NCBI GenBank assembly: GCA_002005505.1
Contig: MVGU01001273.1
Coordinates: 10,001-47,500, forward strand
Reading direction: 5' to 3'
Source: Botryococcus braunii
Lineage: Eukaryota > Chlorophyta > Trebouxiophyceae
Length of the DNA stretch: 37,500 nt
The translations under genes were made by a program, and so were the position numbers. Shown here one piece after another: positions 18,949-29,725 of this stretch. How positions within the stretch are numbered: position 1 is the first letter of the stretch; every line of letters starts with the position of its first letter. The notes under the pieces are model-generated. The model did no database searches and was not told the origin of the DNA. It was given only the letters and a program-made list of their open reading frames with translations.

Positions 18949-21490
18949 ATTGATGGCCTAATTGATGAACTCTTGGCCACCGCGCCTGCAGCCACTGCCC
19001 CACCCCGCCCATTAGACGATGCGGCGCTTGCCGCTCGCGTCTTGCGCAAGGTTGCAGATGGCCATTTATCAGCGGCTGTTCGGATGTTGGAGCCTGCCAC
19101 CATCGCCCCAGCCACGCCTGACACATGTGCTGCACTGGCAGCGCTTCATCCTATCCGACCGCTTCCCGTTGGCGCCCCGCCTGCGCAGGCCCCTTACCGT
19201 GCCCAAGTGGAGGAAGTCTTGGCTGCCCTCAAAACCTTCCCACCTGGTACCGCTGGCGGGCGGGACGGCTTGACCCCATTACATATAAAACATGCCTTCT
19301 CTGTAGGTGGCTCAGACCTCTTATTGGACAGCCTCCTTGGCGTGGTCAGTCGGGCCTTAGCTGGGGATGTTCCCCCTCCCTTGCGATCTTATTGGGCCAG
19401 CGCTCCCATCACCCCTCTCTTGAAGCCCAATGGGGGTATCCGGCCCATTGCAGTGGGGCTCACCCTGCGCCGTCTGGTTTCCAAGATAGCTGTTGCAGCC
19501 GTCTTGCCCGCTGTCAGTGAGTATTTGCAGCCACACCAAGTTGGGGTTGGAGTCCGAGGGGGTGCAGAAGGCCTCGTCCATGCCCTCAACCGCTTGGTGG
19601 CACACCAGCAAGATTCCCCCGACCTCGTCGTTGTCAGCTTGGACTTCCAAAATGCTTTCAATACGGTCGACCGCAACCGCATGCTTGGGGAAGTCGCCCT
19701 CCATTGCCCCAGCATCTGGCAGTATGTGGCGACGACGTACGGCTGCGCGGCCCATCAGTATGTTGGGCCCCATGTCGTGGACTCCACAACAGGGGTCCAG
19801 CAAGGGGACCCCCTCTCTCCGCTGCTTTTTGCGCTCACTGTCCAGCCACTCCTCCTTGACCTTCATCGGGAGTGTCCCGACGTACACCAAGGGTGGTATC
19901 TGGATGACGGCACGTTTGTTGGTCCCGTGCCCGCAGCGCAGCAGGCAGTCCAGTTGGTTGTTGACCGGGCCCCCGCATATGGCTTGAGCCTCAACCCTCA
20001 CAAGTGCTGTGTGTGGTCGCCGCGCCCGAACCCTCAGCATTTGGATGGGTTCCCTCTGGGCTTCGTCAATGAAACTCGTGCTGGTTTGATAGTGTTGGGG
20101 GCAGCGGTCACCGTGTCAGTCGAGTACGCGGCTTCCGTAGCCCAGGCGCACGTTGATGCCGTGGCAGCCTCGCTCCAGCGTTTGCCGATTCTCCGCCACC
20201 CCCAAGCCGAGCTTCTCTTGCTTCGCAGTTGCCTTGGGACCTGCAAGGTGGTTTTCACAGCCCGGACCATGCCGCCAGCTGCAGCTGCGCAAGCTTTGGT
20301 GACCTTTGATATGCTCCAAACCCAGGTCCTCCAATCCATTGTCACAGCTGGTGGTGGTGGTTTTGGCCCTTTGCAGCAAACCTTGGCTGGCTTGCCTATT
20401 GCCCAGGGGGGTCTAGGGGTCACTAAGGCCACTTCCCTTCTGCCTTGTGCCTATCTCGCCTCCGTCACGCAGACAGCCCCCCTCCAGGACCGCCTTCTGG
20501 GGACATCCACTGCCCCTCTTGTCCCCGCTGCCCTAGCTGCCAAGGCTGACTACTGCGCCCTTGTTCCTGATTTCGATGCGGCGCTCTTCGAGGATCCGGA
20601 TTTTGTCCGCAGCAAAGTGCAAGCCCGGCTGTCCAAACCCTTGTCTCACCGCGCATACCAGGAGGTTCTTGATGACCCTGCTCGCTCGGATCGCGACCGT
20701 GCTGTGCTCCAATCTCTTACACAGCCGGGAGCGTCTGATTGGCTGCTGGCTCTCCCAGTTCCCCATTTGCAGCAAACCATGCCCCCAGAGTCGTTCCGCT
20801 GCCGCCTTCAATACCAGCTCTTGATCCCCATTTTCCACCCTGGCTCCCAATGCCCGTGCTGCTTGAGGGAGTTGGATGTCTGGGGCGACCACGCGGTCCA
20901 CTGCACCTCAGGGGGGGATGTTGCCATTGTCGGCCGACATTACTTCGTTCGTAACGGCCTGGACGCTGTCCTTACCTCAGCTCGTCAGCGGGTCACCCGG
21001 GAACCCGCCTTTCCCACCCCTGTCCCTGGCCAGGAGCGCCATCGCGCAGACCTCCGCCTCCATGCGTGGGAGGAGGGGCGTGACCTTTATATCGACATCG
21101 TTGGCTCTTCCCCACTCACAGTTGCCAACTTGCTGCACTTCGTGCCGGGTGGGGCCGCCGCGCGCGCTGCCCAAGACAAGCAGACCCGCTATGCTGTCTT
21201 GTTGTCGCGTCAGCAGCCGCCTGTGGCTTTCCAAGCCTACGCTTTTGAAACATTGGGAGGGTTGCATGCTGATGCGCTGGCCTTGTTGCAGAGGCTCCAG
21301 GGGCTTTTGAACCAAGCCATCATTGCTCAAGAAGATGTGGAGGGATATTTTGTCATTCGTCGGGTCAGTTTCATCATTGCGGCGGCTGTGGGTCGCCAGC
21401 TGGCCGCTCGCCGGGTGTGACTCATAGCTTGACACATTGGGGGTTTGGGTCCCTGAACATTGGGCTGGTCTTTTTTACTCCACTCTTGTA
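18949..21490 (+). CDS. LINE C copy 2: RT with C-terminal restriction-like endonuclease, 5'-truncated
   Basis: Open from just after the LINE C1 tail to TGA at 21418-21420, about 820 codons, with no ATG near the start: residue 1 of the longest convenient frame (18973) is a TTG. The copy is therefore 5'-truncated and its N-terminal domains are unknown. Counting from 18973, the RT includes GGIRPIAVGLTLRRLVSK, LDFQNAFNTVDR, GVQQGDPLSPLLFA and catalytic YLDD at 309-312. The C-terminus has a zinc motif CPCCLRELDVWGDHAVHC (627-644), then a PD-(D/E)XK-like array: Asp 693 (RADLRL), Asp 708 (YIDIVGSSP) and Lys 736 (QDKQTRY). This matches the restriction-like endonuclease of R2/R4/NeSL-type LINEs, which nicks target DNA for target-primed reverse transcription. 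No stop or frameshift is visible. The composition is GC-richer than LINE A. The 3' UTR is ~70 bp and ends GTAAAG(GAAGAAG). Confidence 0.88.
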
Positions 21491-21502
21491 AAGGAAGAAG
21501 AA

Positions 21503-23387
21503 ATTACATCTGTCCAGCCACGAGGGCATGATGAGATGTCCACAACACACACACAAGCCAAAACTAGGAAGAACTGACCACAAGAAGTGGCCAAGCGAAG
21601 AGCGAAAGCATAACTGAGCAAACGAAAAGGGGAAGGAAGGGGGGATAAGGGGGGGGGGGCAGCCACAGACGTGGCTGCGGCCAAGTCACCGTAGCCGGCG
21701 TAAATCAGCATGAGCCTGGAATGCATCCGAGATAAAGGAGACGACCGCACGCAAGTCAGCGTGCCAAATGAACTGCCGAAGAGATCTAGAAGGACCCACA
21801 AACAAGTGGGGATAACGGTCCCGCACTGGAGTAAGAGCGGGACAGTGAAAGACAAAGTGGTGTTCATCACCCACAGAGGAGCCACACATATCACACAGGC
21901 GCTGAAGGCGCGGAAGCTGGTGTCTGCGGCCCATGTCAATGGGGAGGCCATGAACACCAAGACGAAAGCTCAGAAAGAGCCGGACCTTGGCAACATCAAG
22001 AGACAGATAAAGGAGGCGGGATCGCTGAGCCTTAGTGGGGCGCGCAAACCACCGCACATAAGTACATAGCTGGGGATCAGCAGGGGCTAACCGAGGGGAG
22101 ACATGGAGAGAGGCCACAGGGAGGGTATTGGCCTGCCTAATGAGAGCTAAAAAGGTATCCATATCAACGGGCTGCGGGCGCTGACAATCAGCCGCATAGG
22201 GGTAACCTAAGCGGCGAAGGGCAGCGATAAAAGAACCCGCCCAGGACGGGGATCGAGTCGTAACGCCATAGTAGCATGAGTCCCTATGAATACGTGCATA
22301 CAAGTGTTCGGGTGGGAGATCCACCAGAGAGTTCCAAAAGGTGACCACACGCTTGAACCAGATATGATGAAGGGGCCAAACGCCAATCTCAGCAAGGAGC
22401 ACATCGGTGCGGACCGTTTGACGAACCCCAAGGACCATCCGTAACATAGTAAGAAAATCCTTTTCTAAATCCTTAGCGGAGGGCCGAGTGGAAGATGGGG
22501 AAAACACCCGTAGACTCCAAACCTCACACCCATATGAGCAGGCAGGCACCACACATTCCAAGAAGAGACGCAAGAAAATACCGATCGAGGTGGCACATTT
22601 GAGGTTACGTTACCATAACGCGTGCTAATAGTAGACCAGGCCCCCCACATCTTGCCACGTAAATGGCCAAAGGTGGCCTCAATACCTGAAGCCGTAGAAA
22701 GCATGACACCTAAATGACGAGCCTGGGTCACCTGAGGCAGGGGTTGACCCTCATACAGCACGGGAGGGGGGGCCTCCTTCGAAGGGGGGAAGGCCATGGC
22801 ATGGCTCTTAGGAACACGCACCCGCATACGTGCGGACTGGCACCACTCTGAAGCAGCGGGGAGAAGGTGAGCCTGCAACTCCTCCAGGGACTTGGCCTGG
22901 AGTGTATAGTCATCAGCATAACCTTGAATAGGGACACAACGACCATCCCGGGTGGCGGGTCCCACACCCGGACACCGAGCTTCAATATAACGAATCAGAC
23001 CATCCGAATAAAAAACCAAACAGAGTAGGACTTACAGAGGACCCTTGGAGGATACCGACCTGAGGCTTCAGGAGCTCCCCAGAGGTGCCCCCTACACATA
23101 AAGTGACTTGGGCATCTTCATATAAAGATTTAACAGCAGCCAAGAATTGGTCCGGTACCCCCACCCGAGTTAAGGCCTCCCAAAGAAGGGGGCGAGGAAC
23201 CCGATCATAGGCTTTACTTAAATCTATAGAGCATAAGAATAAGGTGTGGTCTTTGGTAGCAAGGTCAATGAAGTGTTGGATCGCAAAAAGCTGATGCAAT
23301 GTGGAGAAGCCCGGCCGGAACCCCGTTTGGGCCTGACAGCGCAACCCCTTGGATTCCACATGCCGAATAAGCCTAGGGTTCATGTTG
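21503..23387 (-). pseudogene. LINE B copy 1, 3' half: RT core, C-terminal zinc motif, 3' UTR
   Basis: Reads on the minus strand from the copia-2 insertion. It starts [16 protein letters not shown], then [30 protein letters not shown], and [10 protein letters not shown], then a frameshift near 23000. The next frame holds catalytic YADD (GYADDYTL, 22909-22920). A further frameshift near 22600 leads to [11 protein letters not shown] and the C-terminal [18 protein letters not shown] motif, ending at a stop at 21686. The ~180-bp 3' UTR ends ...GGCTGGACAGATGTAA and meets the tail of LINE C2 tail-to-tail. Frameshifts show the copy is dead. LINE A and B share architecture and many motifs, so they are related families. 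Confidence 0.88.
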
Positions 23388-24041
23388 AGTTCTGAACATT
23401 TCTAGTGAGTTCCTTGTGCTTTAAGTGATCTTCATGTGTGCTCTATTAGGATATGGGTCCATTGAGAACATAAGGTACCTTAAGACACGGTAGATTGTGG
23501 ACGCTGTCGAACATAAGGTACAATCTGATCTAGATTACACGTTTGTCGAGTGAACTCTTAAGGCTGCCCCACCGTTGTGAATGCCAACTGGTTGTGAAAG
23601 ATACTGGGCATTTCAGATGCTAGTCTTCTCCACCAGTTGTGCATGATACTCAGCAGACAGACGTACGGACTGCAGCTGGAGTAACTTCGTATACTGATGA
23701 CCTGTCTGCCTCGTACAGGTGCGGTGCGGCAGTGTGTGTTGTGTCATTGTTGCTATTGTGAGATTGAACAAGCTTAGTGTACCCTGTAGTCACTTAAAGA
23801 GACAAGGGATAGTGACTGTAGGGAGTATAGGCATGTACTTGAACGTAGCAGCCTAGAGCCTTATCTAGTTATTGCTTGGCGATGCTTGAGTGCAATACAA
23901 TGATGTAACGGAACTGGTTGTGAAAGATACTGGGCATTTCAGATGCTAGTCTTGTCCAACAGTTGTGCATGATACTCAGCAGACAGACGTACGGACTGCA
24001 GTTGGCGTATACTGACGACCTGTCTGCCTCGTACAGGATAC
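23383..24041 (+). repeat. Copia-2 5' LTR (right end rearranged)
   Basis: Begins TGTTGAGTTCTGAAC. It contains two copies of a 126-134-bp unit (23586-23719 and 23912-24037; the second lost 8 bp). The motif AACATAAGGTAC occurs at 23467 and 23510, the first forming palindrome TAAGGTACCTTA. Matching to the 3' LTR stops at about 24043, where the 5' copy runs into a third partial copy of the unit (to 24080) in place of the 3' LTR's terminal ~20 bp. The true end, and therefore a primer-binding site, cannot be located. Confidence 0.85.
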
Positions 24042-24042
24042 G

Positions 24043-24475
24043 CCAACAGTTGTGCATGATACTCAGCAGACAGACGTACGCCCTTCCAGCTGAGCCAAGG
24101 GCAGACAGGAGTGCATGTCATCATCGGATGCATCTGTACTGGATTTTCCACGGACTCGCCTGACGGCAAGAAGAGGAAAAAAGGAACAACTGGATATTCG
24201 CTCAGAAGGCCTACCTACAGAGTCTTCAATCTCTTGGGAAGTTTTTATCGTGAAATGACCTGAGTTTATCACCCGTCGTCGTTATCGTGAGACCGTCAGT
24301 AGGTCCGGGTGGTCAGGCGATTGAATTGCTGAAGAATATCTTGCATATTAAGCTACACAAGGCTACATGCTAGACCTCGAAAGGGTGGAATACTTGGAAG
24401 TGCTGTGGTGTACGCCGGAAGGTTATTCTTAAATCAGCTGTGTCAGGCTGAACGCTGTGAGAGGAAGTGAAGTGT
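24043..24475 (+). other. Copia-2 leader with partial third LTR unit
   Basis: The first 38 bp repeat part of the LTR unit (CCAACAGTTGTGCATGATAC to CAGACGTACG). The remainder has no supported ORF and no counterpart of the extra ORF of copia-1. No sequence complementary to initiator tRNA-Met was found, so the primer site appears lost. Confidence 0.6.
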
Positions 24476-25489
24476 ATGACCAGACCTCAAACTCGTTCTC
24501 AAAGCAAGGTTTCTGGAAGTAATCCCAGCAGTACAGAGACTATGGCAACACCAGCAGGAGGCAGCACAGCCTCCTCAGGAGCTGGACAGTCAGGACAGAC
24601 CACTGGAGGCACAGCAGCCAGCTCGTATGCATACACAATGAACTCCTCCAATCCCAAGATGTCTACGCAGCTGAAGGCTGATCGCACTAATTTCAGGGCC
24701 TGGCGTGAAGAGCTGGAGTCCTGCGCAATGCAAAAAGGAGCCTTGGGAGCGTTGGAGACAGCCATGCCTAAGACTGCAGAGAATGCAGCAGTAAAACATT
24801 TCATTTTGCAGTCTGTCTCACCCATGTGGCAGGACGAAGTCAAACAGCGGGGGAGCGCTTATGACTTCATTCAGTGGATGGCAGACCGCTGCACTGGAGG
24901 GAAGGACAGGGAAATAAACGAGAAGTGGATCAAGGGTCTCAAACAAGGCATGGTGAAGGGAGAGACAGTGCAAGAATGGTGCCACCAAGTCATCAGTATT
25001 GGCGCCTCCCTGGAGGCCAATAACCATCAGCTGGGCGACCGCCAGATCTGCAGGTATATGTATAAGGGGCTACCTGCAGTCTTGCAGAACGACGCTTGGG
25101 CAATTACCTCCGCCAAGTCAGACCCCTACAACATGCTGGAGACGATCCTCACTGCCATTGAGAACTTGGAGTACCAGGATATCCCGTTGGCAGAGTCAGT
25201 GCAAGTCACAGCATCAGCTGCAGCAGTTGTGGCAGCAGCAACAGCAGCCGTGCCAGCTCAAGGTGGAATCCCCGGGACTCCTCAAGGCGCTGGAGCTGCA
25301 CCGGGCGCTGGAGCAGCACCAGGAGTGGGAGCTGGAGCACGTGCTGATGGTCAGGCCCCTATGGCCCTTCTGCTCACAACGCTGGAGGCAGGGGGCGAGG
25401 GTCTGGACGTGGCAGGAGGCCAAAGGAAGAACTGGCGTGTCGCTTCTGCAACAAGACGGGACATTTCTGGAGGGAGTGCCTGTAACTGA
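24476..25489 (+). pseudogene. Copia-2 Gag, frameshifted
   Basis: ATG at 24476 (an upstream in-frame GTG at 24467 is not needed). The N-terminus is Thr/Ser/Gly-rich, followed by a Gag core (STQLKADRTNFRAWREELES, GGKDREINEKWIKGLKQGM) similar in layout to copia-1 Gag. An Ala/Gly/Pro-rich stretch follows. The expected zinc knuckle CRFCNKTGHFWREC is present at 25438-25479 but in a different frame, so a frameshift lies between about 25300 and 25430. The zinc-knuckle frame then meets TAA at 25483. Confidence 0.85.
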
Positions 25490-25515
25490 AGAGGCTGCAA
25501 GCTCTACACGGCACA

Positions 25516-26727
25516 ATGCAAGCTGCAAGTGCGGGCCCAGCTGCGTGGTGGGGCCTTGGAGCTCCTCAGCAACAAGCCAGCTGGTGGGATGCTGGCCAAT
25601 CCAGAGGAGGCCCTCCCGTGTCAACCTCACATGATGCTGGATCTGTGTCCACTACCTTCCCATTCTTCCCAAGCTGGCATCTCCCACCACCACCTCCTCC
25701 ATGTGCTGGTGAGCGTATGTTCGTTTCGTTGAATGTGCTTACCCCTACGTCTCATGGGGCTTGCAGTACCTCGTGGCTGAAAGATAGTGGTGCATCGGTG
25801 CACCATGTAAATGATCTGTCGTTACTACACAACCCAGTCATGCATGCCCAACCCCTCCCTCTTCACTTGGCCACTTCTGACGCCAAAGGAGGGATAGTTG
25901 CAACTGGGTCTGTGTGTCTGGTCAATGCCAGACAAGAGGTGTTTTGGCTGCATAATGTGCAGTGTGTGCCCACTGCACACACTAATCTAATTTCTGTCAC
26001 AGGAGCCATTCAGGATGGAGCGTCATTCCTCACTGACAGTGCAGGTGGGTACACGACCATGAAAGGCCCAGCAGGCTGGTCTGGTCAGATAGCCAGAGAG
26101 CGAGGGCTGTTTTTTTTAGAATGGGTGTGTCCAGTCAAGAGCCAGCATGCTACGCAGCCACAGTCCAGTCCTCATGATGCCTCGTTTCATGCTAGGAAAG
26201 GACACGTGTGTATAGATAGACTGCTGTGGCATGCAAGGTTGGGTCATCCTGGTGTGAAGAATATGACAAGGTTTGACAATGAAGATCTGGTAACTAGGAT
26301 CCATGTGTCCCTTGCTCCATGCTCAGAGTGTCCTCCCCAGTGTGAGTCATGCATACAAGGGAAGCATTCTCGGCCCCCCTTTCCAGCTTCATCTATACGT
26401 GCAGAGAGTGTGTTAGATCGAGTGCACGTGGATACTGTGAGGCCCATTTCACCAGCTGCCATCACGGGAGAGCGGTTTTGGGTTACTGTGGTTGATGAAA
26501 AATCCCATCTGATAGCCTCCTTGGCAGTGAAGTCGCAAGAAGTCATTCCCAAGGCCCTCATTGAGCTCTTGAGGTACTGGCAGACATTTCATGAGAAAGT
26601 GGTGAAGTTTGTGAGATCTGATAGAGAGACAGAATTTCTGAATCAGCAGTTCAAAGAATTGTGCTCAGCAGGGCACTACAATGGAGACCTCAGCTCCATC
26701 CACGCCTCAGCAAAATGGACTTGCTAA
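25516..26727 (+). pseudogene. Copia-2 protease and integrase N-terminal part
   Basis: Same frame as the zinc knuckle, after the TAA at 25483. Protease motif WLKDSGASVHHV, pre-integrase motif RLLWHARLGHPG, zinc-binding residues (CSECPPQCESC), and the integrase core start HVDTVRPISPAAITGERF with the first catalytic Asp. The second Asp is in RSDRETEF. The frame is lost around 26670 and continues in the next frame. The Gly of the usual DTVGP is Arg here. Confidence 0.87.
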
Positions 26728-27475
26728 GCGCATGAATCGGACTCTGAAGGAGCGCACAAGGACCATGTTGGTGCACGCTGCAGCAGACCCTTCCTTGTGG
26801 AAGGAGGCACTGGAGTCTGCCACCCTGCTTTACAACGTGGGCCCCACCACAGGCAGGCCTCTGACCCCTACTGAGATGTTCTATGGGGTAAAGCCTGATG
26901 TTGCTTCCTTGCGCACATGGGTCTGTGTGGCACATGTTCACATTCCCCTAGGTCAGCGGTCTGTATTTGGACCAAAGACCATTCCAGGCATGTTCACTGG
27001 GTATTGCCCACAGTCTAAGGCCTATAGAGTGTACGTAGGCAATGGTGTATGGAAAGACAGCATGGACGTTACATTCCTTGAGCATTTGAGAGGGGGGGAG
27101 AGAGTAGGTATGTCTAAGGTGCAACCTGGATCCCCTCAATGGCTCTCAGGAGCGTCCTCGCATGGCAGGGGAGGCAATTCCAATGTCCCTAGCTCACCAA
27201 CAGCCATTCCCGTGAATTTTTGGGAAGCAGAGGATGACCCAGTGGTGGAGTGCAAGCCCACTGGATCTCCTGCTACCACTGCCAGCTCTCCAGAGGACCA
27301 CAGCAGGCTGAGGAGCTCAGTCGGACCTGTGGCTGGAGCCCCCAGCAGCCAGGATGGTTCCCCTGCCACTTCAGAGACCTCACAGCAGTCATGGTCAGTG
27401 CTGGGCCATCTTCAAAATTTAGCTCGGGGGGGTGCTGAAGCGCACTTGCAGCTGGACAAACTGCAGAAGATGTAG
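26681..27475 (+). pseudogene. Copia-2 integrase C-terminal part, catalytic Glu changed to Lys
   Basis: Continues the integrase after the frameshift (TPQQNGLAKRMNRTLKE). Copia-1 has GVAERANRT at the same place, and that Glu is the third member of the catalytic D,D,E triad, so Lys here should abolish activity. Conserved C-terminal integrase sequence follows (MFYGVKPDVASLRTW, MFTGYCPQSKAYRVYVG), then the start of the linker. It ends at TAG 27473-27475. Confidence 0.88.
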
Positions 27476-28130
27476 GAGGGGGTCAGGTTCTAGGGGAAGT
27501 CTCAACATAGACTTCCCCCAGGAACCACCCTCACAAGGGATCAGCGTTATGAACAGCGCGAGGCTAGGAGGGACTCAGTAGGGGTCCCCATGCATGACCC
27601 TGGCTCAGGCCAGGTACTTGTGAGTGAGCCACCCTTGGTAGGTCTCCCTGATTAGCAGAGGCAGGTTGAGACAGGGGAGGCTATGCTTGGAGAAGATGTT
27701 AGCGAGAAGAGTAGTGGGCTAGAAGTGCCAGCAGCAGGGGAAGCATGTAGCCAATGTGAGCTGGGAGCCAATCATGTTTATGGGGTGCAGTCTGACACAA
27801 TAGGCGCAGCTCAGGAAAGTCAGAGTAGTGTACCTAGGTGTGAGTCCAGGAGAGAGAGAGAGCTGCTGCTTCCACGTGCATTGAGAAAGGTGAGGGATTG
27901 TAACGGTGGAGCGCATGAGTCTGGCAGTCCAAGAGAGAGAGAGAGAGTTGGGGGGGATCTGGCAGTTCTGGTTGTACTGCCGGATCTCAACATAAGGTAC
28001 AAAATGTACCTTATTCTGGGAACCAGGATCAGAGGGATATAAAAGACAACAGTCCCAGGAGTGCTGACAGTACTGCAGAGTCTCAACATAAGTACAGAAT
28101 GTACCTTATGTCAAGCTGGGAAAGGTTCAC
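27476..28130 (+). other. Copia-2 integrase-RT linker remnant with hairpins and TATA-like motif
   Basis: Corresponds to the long variable linker of copia-1, broken by stops. It contains (GA)n runs near 27852 and 27935. There are two inverted repeats built on the LTR motif: TAAGGTAC-AAAAT-GTACCTTA (27993-28013) and a near copy at 28086-28111. A TATA-like GATATAAAAG lies between them at 28036-28045. Confidence 0.65.
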
Positions 28131-29705
28131 GTGCCATCTAACCTGAGGGAAGCCCAATGCTCCCCTCAGTGGGATTTTTGGCAACAAGCAATGAGGGAAG
28201 AGATGGATTCCCTTGATACCCATGAGGTTCTAGAATATGTGGACAGGCCACATGGACAAAAAGTTATTCCTGCCCATTGGATCTTCTCCACTAAAAATGA
28301 TGCACATGGGAATGTTACTCGCTTTAAAGCGAGATTGGTTGCCCAGGGGTGTAGACAGATCCCTGGGATAGATGTTGGGGAGGTATTTGCACCCACCAGT
28401 AACTATGGGGCAAGGAGGGCTGTACTGGCAGTAGCTGCCACACAGAATCTTGAGATCCACCAAGTGGATATCAAGACTGCCTTTCTTAATGGGGAATTGG
28501 AGGAGGAAGTATTTGTGACTCAGCCTCCAGGTTTTGAGAATGGCAATACGAGAGTAGTGTGTAAACTTAGGAAGGCACTATATGGTCTTAAGCAAGCCCC
28601 TAGGGCATGGCATAAGACCTTGAATGACAAGCTGAGTGTCATGGGGTATAGTGTCTGCAAGAGTGATGCAGGGGTGTACATCAGGAGGGCCCCTGATGGC
28701 AACCTGTCATTCATTCTGGTCTATGTAGACGACCTCCTCATCGTTGCTCGAGTGATTTCAGAGATTGAGTGGGGAAAGAAACTTCTGAAGAAGGACTTTA
28801 CCATTCATGATCTAGGAGAGGTGCATGATTTTCTGGGATGCCAGGTTCTTAGAAATAGAGATGAGGCTACTATTTCTATGAGCTGCACTCCCAAGATTGA
28901 TGCTCTTGTTGAGAAGTTTGGCGTGGGTAATGATGGGCATGTGGTTGATACGCCCATGTCCAAGGACTTCGTGGCTAGCAGCAGACCCGAGTCCTCAGAT
29001 GGTACGTCACATGGGGCAGGTACCCCTCTGCCACCTGGTCATCGATATTGCGAGTTGATTGGGTCGTTGTTATATATTGCCAATACAACACCGCCTGACA
29101 TTTCACAGGCTGTTGGAGTGTTGTCAAGGTATAGAATGACACCCACTACTTCACACTGGAATGAGGCCATCCGAGTGCTGAAGTATTTGAGAGATACCAG
29201 AGAATTAGCTCTTACTCTGGGTGGAAAGGGGCCTGAGCTAGAAGGCTATGTTGATGCCGACTATGCTGGGGACCTGGACCACAGGTACTCCACCACTGGC
29301 TATGTTCTATCTGTCTATGGTAGTGCCGTGGTTTGGGGAAGCAAGAAGCAGAGTTCAGTTGCTACCTCAACTGTGCAGGCCGAGTTTATGGCAGCCGGCC
29401 ATATTGTGAAAGAAGCCAACTGGCTTAGAGGCTTCTTGGAAGAGATAGGGGCTGCACCTTGGAGGGTCAAAATTTTCTGTGACAACCAAGGATGCATTTC
29501 CGATTTACGGAACCCCCTTTATTCCAAATTCACAAAGCATATTGCAGGAAGCTTCCACTATGCTAGGGAAGCTATGGCACTTGGGCAGGTAGATATCATG
29601 TATGTGGAATCTGCTCACAATGTGGCTGACATTATGACCAAGCCACTTGCCAAGCCCGTGTTTGTTGGTCATCGTGATTCCTTAGGTTTGAGAAGATGCA
29701 CATAA
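28131..29705 (+). pseudogene. Copia-2 reverse transcriptase and RNase H
   Basis: A long uninterrupted frame: VIPAHWIFSTKNDAHGNV, FKARLVAQGCRQIPG, VDIKTAFLNGELEEEVF, LYGLKQAPRAWH, catalytic YVDDLLIVA, then RNase H with VDADYAGDLDHRYSTTGYV and STVQAEFMAA. Copia-1 has STVEAEFMA, so the Glu is Gln here and RNase H activity may be affected. The frame ends at a TAA a few bases before the purine tract and 3' LTR. It is intact in itself but cut off from Gag. Confidence 0.9.
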
Positions 29706-29725
29706 AGCATGCAGGCAAGGGGAAG

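Noticed and set aside
18949..21490. Group II intron or retron reverse transcriptase
   Set aside because: The C-terminal CCHC plus PD-(D/E)XK array, the truncated copies with shared 3' ends and tails, and the eukaryotic context all fit a LINE.
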